Source of the DNA: Saccopteryx bilineata
Lineage: Eukaryota > Chordata > Mammalia > Chiroptera > Emballonuridae
Direction of reading: 5' to 3'
Assembly: GCF_036850765.1 (NCBI RefSeq)
Contig: NC_089492.1
Span: 98,599,022-98,663,021 of the forward strand
Length of the DNA: 64,000 bases
The position numbers and the translations under genes were made by a program. The notes below the pieces were generated by a model. The model was given only the letters and a program-made list of their open reading frames with translations, made no database searches and was not told where the DNA came from. Positions 24,321 through 36,004 of the stretch are shown here, in pieces; position 1 is the stretch's first letter; every line of letters begins with the position of its first letter.

Positions 24321-24862
24321 TTAATTGCTAAACCCAGCAACCTACTACAAAATGACTTGACTCACAGTTATGTTGGCAATGGTCAGAGTGCCACCGTGTA
24401 AAAGGGACCAAATAAACCACAACCAGCTCACCTGCTTCTTGTCCCCCAAGGCCTTTCTTAGTTCTTCATCTCGGTCCTGGCTCAGCTGAGTTCTCTCCAC
24501 CTTGACCCCTCTTGCCTCCGTCACACCGGACCCCTCAGCTGCTCCCAGCTCCTGTCGTCTGGATGTGACCAATGCTCTTGCCCCTTAATTCAGTTCAATT
24601 GAGGTTGAATTTTTCAAAAGACACTTTATTAGAAAAGTAAAGAGGCGCATAAATATTCAAATTTGTTAAAAAAAAAAAAAAAGTATAGCCATTGTCACAT
24701 GTAAGGATATCAAATATCAAAGAGCCCTGAGACCAGATATAAGTCTATGGTCTGGCCATTCTTTCCCTTCAGGTGTTCTTGGACCCGTTGACTTGTAGCA
24801 TGGGTTTTACGTTGGCTGTCCCTTCAGTGAGCTGGGCTAACATTCTGAAGAGAGACTCTTTC
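24321..24862. other. Unique DNA
   Basis: Nothing recognised. An A15 run at about 24668-24682. Confidence 0.4.
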
Positions 24863-24990
24863 TGGCTATATACTGGAATCACCTAGGAAGCTTTTTGCTG
24901 CCTATCCCAGACCAATTAAATCAAAATTTCTGAGAGTAGAGCATTTAAAAGCTCCCCAGGAGATTCTAATATGTAGCCAGGGTTGAGAAC
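24863..24990. mobile_element. MER5-like (hAT-Charlie) copy 1 of 4
   Basis: 'actggaatcacctaggaagc', 'gaccaattaaatcaaaattt' and 'agctccccaggagattctaa-tatgtagccagggttgagaac' match MER5A. The element is nearly palindromic, so strand is not assigned. Confidence 0.8.
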
Positions 24991-25153
24991 CCATACACAT
25001 CAGAATCACCTGAGAACCAATAAAAGAAAACGACTGATGTTTGCATCCCACCCTCAGAAATTCTGATTTAATTGATACAAGGTGCAGCCTGGGCATTGGG
25101 GTTTTAAAAAGCTCCCTCGGGTGATTTTAATGTGCAGCAAAGTTTGAGAACCA
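24991..25153. mobile_element. MER5-like copy 2 of 4
   Basis: 'catcagaatcacctgagaac', 'agaaattctgatttaattga', 'gcctgggcattggggtttta-aaa' and 'gtgattttaatgtgcagca-aagtttgagaacc' give a complete MER5A-like copy directly abutting copy 1. Confidence 0.8.
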
Positions 25154-25310
25154 CAGCCCCGCACACTTTAATAGACTTAAAATCTCCCAAGGACCTTGCT
25201 AAAATGCAGGTGCTGACTCAGTAGGTCTGGGGTGGGGTCTGAGATTCTACATGTCTAACAAGTCCCAGGTGAGACGCTGCTGGTCCTCAGGTCGCATTAT
25301 GATTAGCAAG
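25154..25310. mobile_element. MER5-like copy 3 of 4
   Basis: 'aggaccttgctaaaatgcag', 'gactcagtaggtctggggtg' and 'gggtctgagattctacatgt-ctaacaagtcccaggtga' match the MER5A1/MER5B-type variant, more diverged at the right end. Confidence 0.65.
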
Positions 25311-25319
25311 ATCATAGGT

Positions 25320-25511
25320 CAGTGGGCCTCAGAGCCTAAATGTACATCGAAATCACCTTGGGAGCCTTGACAACGACCTGGCCTGGGTCCCACCCCAGAG
25401 ATTCTGACATAATTGGTCTGAGATAGGGCCTGGACATCGGGATTGTAAAAGCTCCCTCCTAATCACCTCCATTAGGTGATTCTAATGTGCAGCCCAGGTT
25501 GAGAACCTTGG
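25320..25511. mobile_element. MER5-like copy 4 of 4
   Basis: 'gaaatcaccttgggagcctt', 'gggtcccaccccagagattc', 'ataattggtctgagatag', 'ggtgattctaatgtgcagcc' and 'caggttgagaacc' follow MER5A end to end. Confidence 0.85.
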
Positions 25512-26039
25512 CTGTAGACCAGCATCTAGGCGTCATTTTACAAGTGGCCCTGTGACCCGCAGAGGGGAATACCACTCTCCACAAGCTGTTCTGACTTACT
25601 GCTGTTCCCTGCCCCAGCTGGGAACTTGCTTCCCTTGCCTCAGAAGGCCATGCCCTCTAGTAAAAATTCCCCTTCTCCCACTTCGGGCTGAATAAAGCCT
25701 CTAATTCCCAGCTCAGTTGCAAAAGAGAGATGATTGACACAATACCCTGAGACCGATGACTTGTCAGAACCTGTCCACCCTGCCTTACATACTCTGTTGC
25801 CAATTGTTCCCTCTGCACAAGTGGCTTTCTCTAATGATGCCTCTGCCTGGGGACCCACGGGCCACAGAAAAGCACGCTTCACCCTTACAGTCACACGCTC
25901 TGCTTCCACAGGACAGAATCAATCAAAGGTGCTGAGCGGTTTTCCTAACTTGGTAGATCCCAAGCCAGGCTACACACAACCTCTCTCCTCTCCTACCTCA
26001 TCCTTTTGAAATGAAGTTGTGGTGGCTTGCGGGACAAGA
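25512..26039. other. Unique DNA
   Basis: No gene or repeat recognised. Opposed frames at 25640-26009 are mirror readings. Confidence 0.4.
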
Positions 26040-26580
26040 AGTATCCAACAGAGGACCAAAAGAACAATGTGGAATTGAGGGAATTATTTCTCTCTCTTGG
26101 GTGTGATTTCCAAGCAATTACTCATGAATCTTTTTTCCCCCTAGGGGATGACCATGAATATTCTCTGTAATGCATCTTCATTAGTCGCTATCATCGTCTG
26201 ACTTGTGTCTTTTGTTTGGAGTTGGATGTTGCTGGTAGAAATTCGAGTCCCTGTCTTGGATGTACGGCATTTGTATAAAATATGAACTCTAATATGTAGA
26301 ATTTGCAGGTCGCTGAAGTGTCACAGTCTACTGAAATGGGTCTGGAATCAATAAGGTATACATCAAACTCAATTGTGTTTAATTTTCATTGCTACCTAGA
26401 GGAAAGCCTAGCATAGCCCTACCCGAGTGAAATTAAACATGAAAGCCCATCTGAAGTGTAGAAGCGATACTTAAAATGACCTGTAAATAGGGTAAAACAT
26501 GGCAGTTCAGCCCATCACAACATTATTGTTCATTTTTCTTTCCGTAGTGGAGGTGACGGCCGCCCTATGAAAATCAGAAG
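26040..26580. other. Candidate conserved non-coding element
   Basis: A repeat-free, AT-moderate stretch with 'aattatttctctctc', 'gcaattactcatgaatc', 'ggatgaccatgaatattctc' and 'tcattagtcgctatcatcg', and scattered intact CpGs including a GACGGCCGCC at about 26558. The texture (no repeats for several kb on either side, TAAT/ATTA-type cores, CpGs retained in AT-rich DNA) is what mammalian conserved enhancers look like. No alignment could be run. Confidence 0.3.
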
Positions 26581-27129
26581 AGACACGAGCACATTGCAGA
26601 TCTAAAGGAGAACAAAGTGTTTTCAGTTACACACTGCTGGGACTTCCCTCTCTGCACACCCTTGAGGCCTCTTCCAAGAGGAAAATCACACTCTGTCCTT
26701 CAGCAGAGATCAAGGAAAGACGGTGGGTAAAGCAAGACCCTCCTGAACTTGGCCAGCCCCCCCCCAACACTGCCCAGTGAAGTCCTTGACCAGTGCGATA
26801 ATAGAAGGTTCAGCTCCTCCAGCTGACATGGGTGGGGGATAGACGCCCACTCGGGGCACTTCCAGCCGACACTGACCTTTTCAGTCATGGAAACATTCCC
26901 CAGACCGACACTAATCGGGGGCACATCTGGCGTTTGGACTATGTCCAGATGGGGGTTGTGTTAGTCGAGTCGGCAAGATAACCCGCTGGGGAGGCCAGGG
27001 AGGGGAGAAAGCAACACTGCTGAGAGCAATCAACATCTTTGGCTGTGTGTATGAGACATGGTCAGGCTATGGCGGGTGAGTCATAGAATAGAGACCACCT
27101 AATCCCTGCACACCCCTGTCCCTACCCCC
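26581..27129. other. Unique DNA
   Basis: Nothing recognised. Confidence 0.35.
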
Positions 27130-27235
27130 ACCAACAGAGGAGAAAACTGGAGAGACCCAGAGAGCCAAAGCAACTTCCCCAAAGTTACACAGCTAGTCAG
27201 GGGCAGTCTAAAACCCCAGTGCTCCGACTCCCACC
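27130..27235 (-). repeat. MIR fragment
   Basis: 'aggagaaaactggagagacc', 'caacttccccaaagttacac', 'agctagtcagggg' are antisense MIR core words. Confidence 0.7.
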
Positions 27236-29059
27236 ATCACCCAATCCCCACATTTCTACAGTCTTTCAAAATGTAGAGCAGCACATGGTATCTAGAGATA
27301 ATATGCCAAGAGTTAAGTGATGAAAAGAATCCCGCTGTTTCTTCTCTGCCAACTTTCTATGGTTTTTAAATGTATAAGACAGTTTTCCAAGTCAGTGACA
27401 AATCCCCACCCCAGTTTTTTCATTTTAGCTTCTTTTTTTGGGGGGGGGGGTTGAAAGAAAAGGGGGCTGCCTTTCCTAACTGGTTTCCAGACTTTTTTTT
27501 TCAGAAATTAACACAAAACCTCTGCTCTGCAGGATCAGGGACTGCAATTGAGAGCAAGACCTCATGATATTGGAGGTCCAGCCATACAGATCAGGGACCA
27601 CGGATCTCGGTCAGCTCTCAGCATTTGCCCTTACAAAGCCTGACACCTGTTGCAGCCATGAGCAGCAGTGCTAAAGAGGTAATTATGAAAACCAAAGCCA
27701 GGATCAAAGGGATTATGTCCTCACCCACCCACCCAGAAGGCCATCTCCAGCTGTCAGAAGAAAGTTCTTTCCATGGCCCGTGGAGTGCACATCCCACTCA
27801 TGTTTCAAACCTACACCAAGGAGCCTTTCCTGTAAAAACCTCCAGGCACAGGTAAAAATGGAAATCAGGAATCTCATGCACCTGCTCCAATCAAAGAGAT
27901 GAATAGGATCTTCCAGTATAAGAACTGCGAAGAGGGGTCTCTGCTGGTACCAGCCCTTTTACACCATCAATGATTTGGCACAAAGCCATTCCATGTTCCA
28001 CGCCAAACCAGGAATTCACAGCACTCATCAAAATCTGCTGCTATCAACTGACTCAGCATTCCTGCCTTTGGAATTCCTGCCAACCTCCCTGACACTCTAA
28101 CATCCTCGCCTTCAGCATCACTATTTACGTCACACAAGAGCTTTGGGCTTAGAAAGCCCAATTCCACTCTGATAAAGTATGCAGATGATTCATCCTCTCT
28201 AAAAAGACTACATACCCTGGGTCTTGATATCCACGCCAAACAGCTTCTGAGATGGGGTTCAGGGAGGACAGAGTGGGAGAGTCCTGTTGCTATGAAAACC
28301 CGCGGGCCAGTTTCCAAATGAGGCTAGCTGTTCATGGGGCACTGCTTTGCCAGGGCTTTCTGTAAAAATTGAGGAAACTTTCGGCCTGGAGCAGCCATGG
28401 ACATAGCTTGGGATCACCATGGAGCCTCCAGCCACACTGGCACTTCCCTGTCCCCTGGCCTAACCCCTCACTGAAAGACCCGACCCACCACAGACATTCC
28501 ATCGGGCCTCCTGGGAGTTTCTTCAGCACGGCTCTCCAGCACAGTGTAACATTCGCTCTCTGTCCACAGACAAAAAGGGTTTTGACTCAGTTCTGTGTTT
28601 TAGAGTGTGAGTTAAATTCCGTTAACTTTGGGGGCGGGGCGGGGGGGTCTGCTTTGAGAGGAAATGACAAATAGCAACTTATCTGAACTTTTTTGATTTC
28701 TCCTCAGTGCCTTAGTAAGGTTCACAGCGAGGTCATCAATGATAAGGAGGGAGACCTCCCAGCCGGACTGTCCCTTAGCCCCAGAGGGGACACTTCATGG
28801 TGATAAGCTGATAGAACTTGGAAACTGATTCACATACTGTGAGAGTGTGGAGTGGGGGCAGGGAGGGGAGTCACAGTTCTTGGGGGACAGAATGTCCAGG
28901 AAGGGGATTTATGTGTCATCAGAGGCCCAACATTCAAAGGAGGGAGAAAAATGAAATAGTCTCCATCAGGTAAGATGTATAATGGGGATGACAAGCTCCC
29001 AAAAACAGAGGAGAGGCTTCAGCTGCTAGAAGGTCCTTAGGGCAGAAATAATCAAACTA
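27236..29059. other. Unique DNA
   Basis: No gene or named repeat. G-rich run at 27441-27450 and a G-rich stretch at 28630-28648. Frames such as 27967-28317 (minus, 116 codons) have no recognised domain. Confidence 0.4.
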
Positions 29060-29300
29060 ATAATACACTTCGAGGGCTTAATAGGCACAGGGCCCTCTAT
29101 ACTATGTTTACTATTACATTTATTACTTTAATCCTCATGACAACCTGATGAGAACAGAAACCATCACATGCCCATTTTACAGATGGAACTGAGACTTTAA
29201 AAGACCAGCTCAGGTCACATAAATAGTAAGTAAAGGGACCAGGATTCAAACCAAGACCATATGACCAGAGTGCACACTCTTGACCACTACACGACAACAA
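29060..29300 (-). repeat. MIR element, near full length
   Basis: 'tttaatcctcatgacaacct', 'cccattttacagatggaact', 'gaccagctcaggtcacataa', 'aggattcaaaccaagaccat' and 'gcacactcttgaccactaca' are in MIR antisense order. Confidence 0.85.
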
Positions 29301-30808
29301 TGAGCCTTGGAAATGGAGACAATGTCCACTAACCTACTAGAAATGAGTATATGGGTGGTGTCTGAAGGAGTTTTAAGATCCCGGAAGACAGTTGCTGGTT
29401 TCATTCTGACCAGATAGTAGTCTGGTATTAGTCATCCACTTCACGCAGCATTATTTTGAGGAAACACATATCATGACACTTATCATAAGTGCCTGTATTC
29501 TACGTCCAGCTCTCCCAGTGTGCAACCACTGCCTTGTGAGCACTCTGTACAACATAAGGGCAGCAGAGCCTGGTGGCTGAGCTCAGAGAGGTCCTTGACA
29601 TCCCATCTGGTCAATGGGATGCCAATCCATGACTTCTCCACCATCTAGGGGCCTTCAGGAAGAGAGTAGGCCCTTGAGACACAAAGCTGGAGCAGGAGAA
29701 AGAGGCTCCACCCACTTCATTATGCCAAGGACTTTCCTCTTCCTTCCTATATCCTGCCCTTTCCAAATTACCCACCAGCATTAGGCCAAAGACCTCAGGA
29801 GTCTCCAAGGAGCAGGATGAGAGCAGGGGTCAAATTTTCTCTTTTAGTTGTTGGCTTCTGAGTTTTTTAGGCTTGGTCTAGTCCAGGTGAATCCATCACA
29901 CTCGGTGGACGGTGGGTGGGTGGGGAGGTACCGGTGTCGAAGTATATCTAGGATGTTTAAAACCTTGGTGCAAAAAGAAAGACCTGAAAAACAAAGCCCA
30001 AGAAGGAGACGTCATTGCACAAAGCGAGGGAATCTGAAGAGCCCCACAGGTACCTGAAGAACCAGTGCCTAAGAATTTTAAGAGGTGATAGAGGTAACTT
30101 GCTGTCCAAGGAAGGCAGAGATGGCTAAAATTAATTCCCTTCTCAAGCCACCATAAAGGTGAATGGCTACCAGATGGTCAGACAGAAATACCTGTCCACA
30201 GACTGCCCAGGAAGAAAAAATAAATGCAAGAAGAAATCAGATCCCCTACGGAACAGGTGAGCAGGAAATTAAAATATCTGTACACTGCCCACAGTGCAAG
30301 ACCACCCGTGTTTGTGAAGAGGTTGTTAAGGGGACAGTGAGAGCGTGAGCTAGTAGTATCTATCCTCTGTCTGCCATCCACACCCAGAGAACAGGGAAAT
30401 ACCTTCAGAGAACACCCAGCAATTTCAACAAGGAGGAAGATGGGACAGCCAACGACAGGGCCACTGAGGGGAAACCAGCACACATCCCAGACCACGTCAC
30501 CGACTAGACAAAGTAATAGCTTTTCCTGAGCATTTACTTTGTAATTGGCATTTTGCCAGGATCGTTCTAAGTGTCCTGGCAGCTTCCGAAATGGTTCTCA
30601 AGATTCTTGCCTCCTGTAAGTCATCTTTCCCTCTCAGTGTGGGCTGGACCTAGTGACATGCTCCTAACAGATAGAATATGGCGAAAGTGATGGGTTGTCA
30701 CTTACCCCCATCAAAAAATCTCTCTGGATTTGTGCTTGTACATTTCTCGTCCTCTCTTTTAATCATCTTTTCTGTGCCCTTGTTTCTATATGCCTCCTAG
30801 GAGAGGGA

Positions 30809-30839
<31 letters not shown>

Positions 30840-32740
30840 GACACATCCCTTTAGGAGGAGGGAGCTCAGCCACTTCTTGTCATTGTTCGGCTCCTTCCCA
30901 ATCAATCTCCTGCCAACCACAAATTAGCATTACACAGGCATTTACAGTGCAGCCCCCAGGGATAGATGGAAGCTGCTAATCCTTAAGAAGAGGCACTGGT
31001 ACAATAGCAGGAGGCCGAAGCCTCGCCCCCACCCTTGGGGTGCTCCTTTGTGAGCCGTCCAAGTAAACCACAGATGGTGAAGTTGCTGGGCCTGAAGCAA
31101 ACAGGAGACAGTAGGAGGCCAAGGAGCACAGAGCTTTGCAAATGACTGCACAGCACACGTTCCAGAGCCTGCAGCCCCTACAGGAGACTCCCCTGGGTTG
31201 GATTCCCTCTCAGAGACTCCAGCCTGGTCCTTGTGGTGCGTTTTTCTATTTTTACTGGTTGGAGTGATGAATGGCTGCAAGAGGGACCACCAAAAGTATG
31301 AAATGCCCTGGGGCTAGCCCATAGTCAGACCTGCTCTGCCCTCTCAGCAACGTGGGTTAACAAACCCCAAGATTTTATTTGTGGGTTGTTGTTTTTTTCC
31401 TTTTTCTTAAGGGATTGATTTAGCCTTATGAAGTCTGACTGAACTTTCTAATCCCAAAGGAAGGCAGCCCTGGCTGGGTTCCCAGGGTCATATCCCCAAG
31501 TACTGCCTTTCTCTGGGCCCCAGGGGCCTGCAAATGCAGCCCTTCCTGCCACAGTCCCAGAGGCTGGCTCTTGCAGCTTCCGCCTCCAAAGCTCCCTGTG
31601 TCCTTATCCCACAGCTGGGCCTGGAAACGAGGGGAGCTTGTGAGAGAGGAAGCCTCTTATCACAAACATTTCCTGCCTACTCCCTCTTGACCCTGCATAC
31701 CACAGCCCTTCCCTGACCAGTTGGGCCACCAACGGAGGCCCCAGCCACCTCTTCATAAAAGCTCCAGAAGGCAGGGTCCCACGGACCTGTCTTGACTCCT
31801 GATTCTTCTCCATCCACACTGTCTCCATTCTCCAGGGAGCTCGTAGGTTCTCACAGGCCACCCAGAATGGCTCAGTCACTGAAAAACATGGCAGGAAGTC
31901 AGGCAGAACTGGAAAAAAAGAGCACACAACGCAGATAAGGGTTTTAATGGCCAATAGAAAATGCGACTCTCAGCTGGAGTTCAGCCCACCTCTGCTAGGA
32001 CCCTCTGTCTAGGGAGAAGCACTGACAGAGGCAGGTGAGAGAGAGGCCTGAGCACCTGCAAGGGTCTGGGAGCTCTCCTATGCCAGCCCCACCCCTGTGT
32101 GGGTCTGAGGGCCCGAGTGCACAGCCTGTAGGGTTGAAGGCACTCAGGTTATTATAGGTTTGTGTGCTGAAGAATTGGGAGCTGAGGGCCTAAGGGTCTA
32201 GGACCGGACCAGCCCAGCCGAGCCCAGCAGGTCACTGAGTTCCTAGGTCCCTCTTCCCTCCTTATACCTGGGCACCCTAGTCCCACCCTCCCCACATCCT
32301 ACTCTGGCCCAATCTCTGCCTCCTGCCCCCAGCTTGCTGTGTGGTCCGAGCCCTCTGCCACGAGGAGCAGAGTGAGGGAGGGACGGGCCAGCGTGTTTAC
32401 AGTCAAGCATAACTGAACCTTTATTTTAAATAAATAAAACTCTTAGCCAGTTTTTATTTCCCTTTGCTTTCAAGACAGTTTTCTCCCTCTTCTTCTTCCT
32501 CCTCCTCCTTCTCATCAGGGCTGAGCCTTTATCCATGTGGCCACCCAGGGAGGGGTCGTGGGTGGAAAGAGGAACAGAGGCCAGGCTGACCCTGGTATTT
32601 AGTGTCTTCTCAGGTCATGTGATACTCCCACTCCCTCCCCCCTCAAATGCCCTCAGAGCCCCTGAGGTTCTTATGAATTCAGGGATGTCCAGGCCTGTGG
32701 AATAGAGACTAAACAGGAAGCCCCAGGCCCCATCGTCAGC
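29301..32740. other. Unique DNA, no gene recognised
   Basis: About 3.4 kb with few repeats. A short (GA)n/(GAAA)n tract lies at 30800-30842 and a CTT/CCT-rich tract at 32489-32512. Frames up to 116 codons are present on both strands without coding evidence. Confidence 0.4.
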
Positions 32741-33056
32741 ATGCTGTCCATCTGTTCTCACCAATCTAGGTTCCCAGCCCCACTCCACTATGAAATTGCC
32801 ATCCATCTGTCTTCCACTTTGGCCTGTCATCTCTCTGTCTCCCCTGTTGGGCCCTCATCCATTTGTCCCTCCCACAGGACAACCATCTTTCAGTATCTCC
32901 TTTGGGTTGTCATAAATCCACCTTCCCCGTGAGATGTTCCATCTGCTGCCATCCCATTGGCTTGTCATCCTATCTGATCCACACTTTTTTGTCCATCTGT
33001 CTGCCCCCATTGGATATACTTCTGCCCATCTGTCTCCCTGAATGGGGCCAGCCATG
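32741..33056. repeat. Degenerate tandem repeat (minisatellite), unit about 35-40 bp
   Basis: CCATCTGT or close variants (CCATTTGT, CCATCTGC, CATCTCTCTGTC) recur at irregular 30-45 bp spacing, usually followed by CCCCC/TTGG and TGTCAT. This periodicity is why two minus-strand frames here have repeated Asp-Arg-Trp/Asp-Gly words. The copies are strongly diverged. Confidence 0.55.
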
Positions 33057-33114
33057 GTGGGTCCCTGCGATATAGGAACAGTTGGGATTCTGTTCTGATT
33101 TTGACCCCAGCAAT

Positions 33115-33285
33115 AATAATAGTAGATACCATCAATCAAGAGTCTACTATGTGCCAAACACTTTACATCCTCCAACAGCCCTATGAGTATGTGTTTCTTT
33201 CCTCCGTTTTACCAGGAAGGAAACTGAGGGTTAAGTGTCTTGCCCATGCTCCTAGTGGTAGATGCAAGGCCCAGGAACAGGTCTG
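33115..33285 (-). repeat. MIR fragment
   Basis: 'gtctactatgtgccaaacac', 'caacagccctatgagtatgt', 'aggaaactgagggttaagtg' and 'tcttgcccatgctcctagtg' are antisense MIR. Confidence 0.85.
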
Positions 33286-33509
33286 CCCATGCTGAAAGGG
33301 GGATAAGGACACAGTCTCCTTACTCCTACACCCTGGGATGTAAGACTCCCCTCTCCTGGCCTCTCTGCACATTTAATTTACACTTTGCTGCTGGATGTTT
33401 TCAGACTGATGAAGTTTCCTCCCTGCCCTGGCTCTGTACAAAAAAAGTGAAGGAAGAAAAGCAGCCAGATGTGAGAGACTTCAGAGGTCTTTGGGGGTGG
33501 GGGGGGGAT

Positions 33510-33790
33510 GGAGAGTGATGTTAAATAAACATCCAATGATATTCTTTCTGCAAAACAATCCATTTTCCTGGCACCCAGGAGTTCGTCCAAGGGTCTGTGG
33601 GTCACTGGGGAAAAGCATTCCGTGTGTTTTGGCTTCATATTCTTCCACTGGCCACAAAGAGCTAATTCTTCCAATTAATGAAATCAGCACTGCTGATGGA
33701 GATGTACTGACAAATTATTTTCAAGACAAATATATTCACACTGATGGTGGGGCTGATAGGCCTGAAGGATTTGGAAGGTACAGAGTGAAA
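33510..33790. other. Candidate conserved non-coding element
   Basis: Repeat-free stretch with 'ttaaataaacatccaatgat', 'aaaacaatccattttcctgg', 'gagctaattcttccaattaa' and 'acaaattattttcaagac'. It contains CCAAT, several TAAT/ATTA cores and a retained TCCGTGTG. Judged on texture only. Confidence 0.3.
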
Positions 33791-34329
33791 GTCCCCTTCT
33801 AGCCAGAGACACTGAGGTCATTCATGATGGCTAAGATGTTGGCCACAGCCTCAAGGGATACCTTTCTCTACCCGGAGCCATGGAGGCTGGGCTGGGTTGT
33901 CTGTGTTGAGGGGCTGCCTATCAATGGGCTTCTGTATGGCCCCGGCAGGTCCTGGCACCCCGCCCCTCCCCGCTCTCCCCCAGTGCCCCAGCCAAGTCCC
34001 CTTCAGGGCCTTGTCTGAAGGGCCTATTCAGCATTTAGGATTCCCTGATGGGAAGTGAAAAGGAGACAGACAGAAGCTTCTGTGGAGCTGAGGAAAAGCC
34101 GGAGGCCTGAAGACAGGAAGGGAAGCCCGAAGCCACAAAGGAGGAGTCTAGTGAGAAGAAAGAAGGAGGTCTTGTGGGATGAGAAAGGAAGAAGGGAGGG
34201 GAGGAGAGGAGAGCAGGGGAGGGCAGTGGACCGAGGTGGGAGGACCAGCTAGGGAGGGGAGGAGGCTGGAAGGGGGCCCCCAGGCAGAGGGAGAGATCCC
34301 TGTTGGGAGACAGAGCAGCACCAGAAAGC
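33791..34329. other. GC-rich unique DNA with polypurine tract
   Basis: Plus-strand purine-rich stretch at about 34050-34320 (GGAGG, GAAGG words). No gene recognised. Confidence 0.5.
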
Positions 34330-34560
34330 AGTGTGGAATTTTTTTAAAGCCACAGATTTAATTTCCTGATGACTTTTTTCAGGCTGATATTAGCAGCATT
34401 TTTCATTCCCTGAGCAGATCTGCCTGTGTGGAGGAATGACCCAGAACGTGCTGGGTGATGGAGCCCAGCATTCACGAAGACAGCCCGAAAGGATCACCCA
34501 ACGTCAAGCCAACATTTCACATCCTTTTTTGAACCCTTAGAACACAGGACAGATTTAGCT
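34330..34560. other. Candidate conserved non-coding element
   Basis: 'gccacagatttaatttcctg', 'tttttcaggctgatattagc', 'agcatttttcattccctgag' and 'cagatctgcctgtg' form a repeat-free stretch similar in texture to conserved elements. Confidence 0.25.
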
Positions 34561-34797
34561 TCTGGCCCATCCTGGAGGAGGGAGAAGAACAGTTTCTAGA
34601 CAGCTCTGGTGGTAAGTGACAATCAGAAGTCAAGGACAAAATTAACCCTGTTAGCCTAGCAAGAATGGTTTCAGTTTTCCTGCCTAAACCCAGAATGAAT
34701 CAGTAGGCTGAGCTTTGAGAGTTATAAGTGAAGAGCTAAAAAAAAAAAAAAAGGCCAAACTCCCTCCAGAGAATCCAATACTACCACCAAACATCTT

Positions 34798-34962
34798 TTA
34801 TTATTATTATTATTATCATTATTATTATTATTATTATTAACTCATTTTAGAGAGGTAGGGAAGAGAGAAGAGAAGGGCAGGGGTAGGACCAGGCAAGCCC
34901 AAGGTTTGGAACCTCAGCGTTCCAGATCAATGCCTTTATCCACTGTGCCACCACAGACCAGG
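34798..34962 (-). mobile_element. Type-D SINE with (ATT)n tail
   Basis: In minus orientation: CCTGGTCTGTGGTGGCACAG, a tRNA-like A box, then 'aacgctgaggttccaaacct', 'gggcttgcctggtcctaccc' and a purine/pyrimidine tail ending in a (TAA)n array (plus strand ATT repeats at 34798-34840). It is the upstream (plus-strand left) member of the SINE pair. Confidence 0.8.
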
Positions 34963-34972
34963 CTATTATTAT

Positions 34973-35116
34973 CATTTTTATTGATTCATTTTAGTGAGAG
35001 AGGAATGAAGAGAGAATGAGAGAGACAGGAACATCAATCTGTTCCTGTAAGTACCCTGACTGGGGTCAAACCCGCAACCTCTGTGCTTTGGGACAATGCT
35101 CTAACCACAAGGCTAA
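34973..35116 (-). mobile_element. Type-C VES-like SINE, missing its first bases
   Basis: Minus orientation: TTAGCCTTGTGGTTAGAGCA, 'cagaggttgcgggtttgacc', 'cagtcagggtacttacagga-acagattgatg', then 'aaaatgaatcaataaaaatg'. The first 15 or so bases of the family head are absent. The outer copies of AAACATCTTTTA (34789-34800 and 35115-35128, the second with one extra T) bracket this SINE and its neighbour together. Confidence 0.8.
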
Positions 35117-35128
35117 ACATCTTTTTAA

Positions 35129-35514
35129 AGCCTTGTTTCCCTGCTTAGAATACATCTGTGCAGTCCTGGGCTTACTAGATAAAGTCTACACCACAAGCCA
35201 GGAAAGCAAGGCCCACAAGAAACCAGTATAACCCAGCAGCCTAGGGGTCCTGGGGCCAGTACCATAGACACTGGAACAGAAGCTGTGTTTTTAACAAGAC
35301 CCCCAGTCACCATGTGCACATGACAGTGTGAGAGGCTCTGCTCTGGCTGCTTTCAACACACTCCAGCTCATCTGCTGCCACAGTGGAGAACTACTTCCCC
35401 CAACAAACTGGTTTCTTTAAGTTCTCCAAACACACCTTCCACTCTTCCATTTCTGAACACTGGCTCATGACATCTGCTTCATCTTGAAGATGGAACACCG
35501 ATGCCAACTTAGGA
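35129..35514. other. Unique DNA
   Basis: Nothing recognised. Confidence 0.35.
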
Positions 35515-35672
35515 AGTCTTGCCCACATGTTAAGACCCAAATCAAATGCTACCCCTCCTGGGAGCCCTTCCCACCTGGCCCTTCCCTTGCCTTAGGTTAG
35601 AACTTCGACTGCCCATTTGTTTAGATCACTCATGGAGTGCTTTTCACTTTCTGTCTTGCATTTTGGTTACTC
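35515..35672 (+). repeat. L2 fragment
   Basis: 'aagacccaaatcaaatgcta', 'cccctcctgggagcccttcc' and 'tggagtgcttttcactttct' match the L2 3' region. Confidence 0.7.
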
Positions 35673-35682
35673 CTGTCCTTAC

Positions 35683-35936
35683 CAAGAGACAGCACTACGT
35701 AGCTGCTTACAGGCCTTCCTAGGTTCAAATTCTTTTCTCACTGCTTCCTAACTGTGGCACTCAGCAAGTGCTTATCCTCATTGGATCTCAGTTTCCTCAT
35801 CTATAAAATGGGGCTAATAATTACATGTACTCATAGAGTTGTTGTAAGAATTCAAAACATATATTTATTGCAGGTCTATATGCCAAGCAATGGCATATAG
35901 TATGTGCTCAATAAATGACTGTCAACTGAATGAAGC
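35683..35936 (+). repeat. MIR element, near full length
   Basis: 'agacagcactacgtagctgc', 'ctaggttcaaattcttttct', 'ggatctcagtttcctcatct-ataaaatggggctaataat', 'gttgttgtaagaattcaaa' and 'agtatgtgctcaataaatga' are in sense MIR order. Confidence 0.9.
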
Positions 35937-35955
35937 AATCCAAAGAACAGTGTTT

Positions 35956-36004
35956 TCTTTTTAATTTTTTAAAATTATATTTATTGATTTTTAGAGAGAA
36001 GGGA

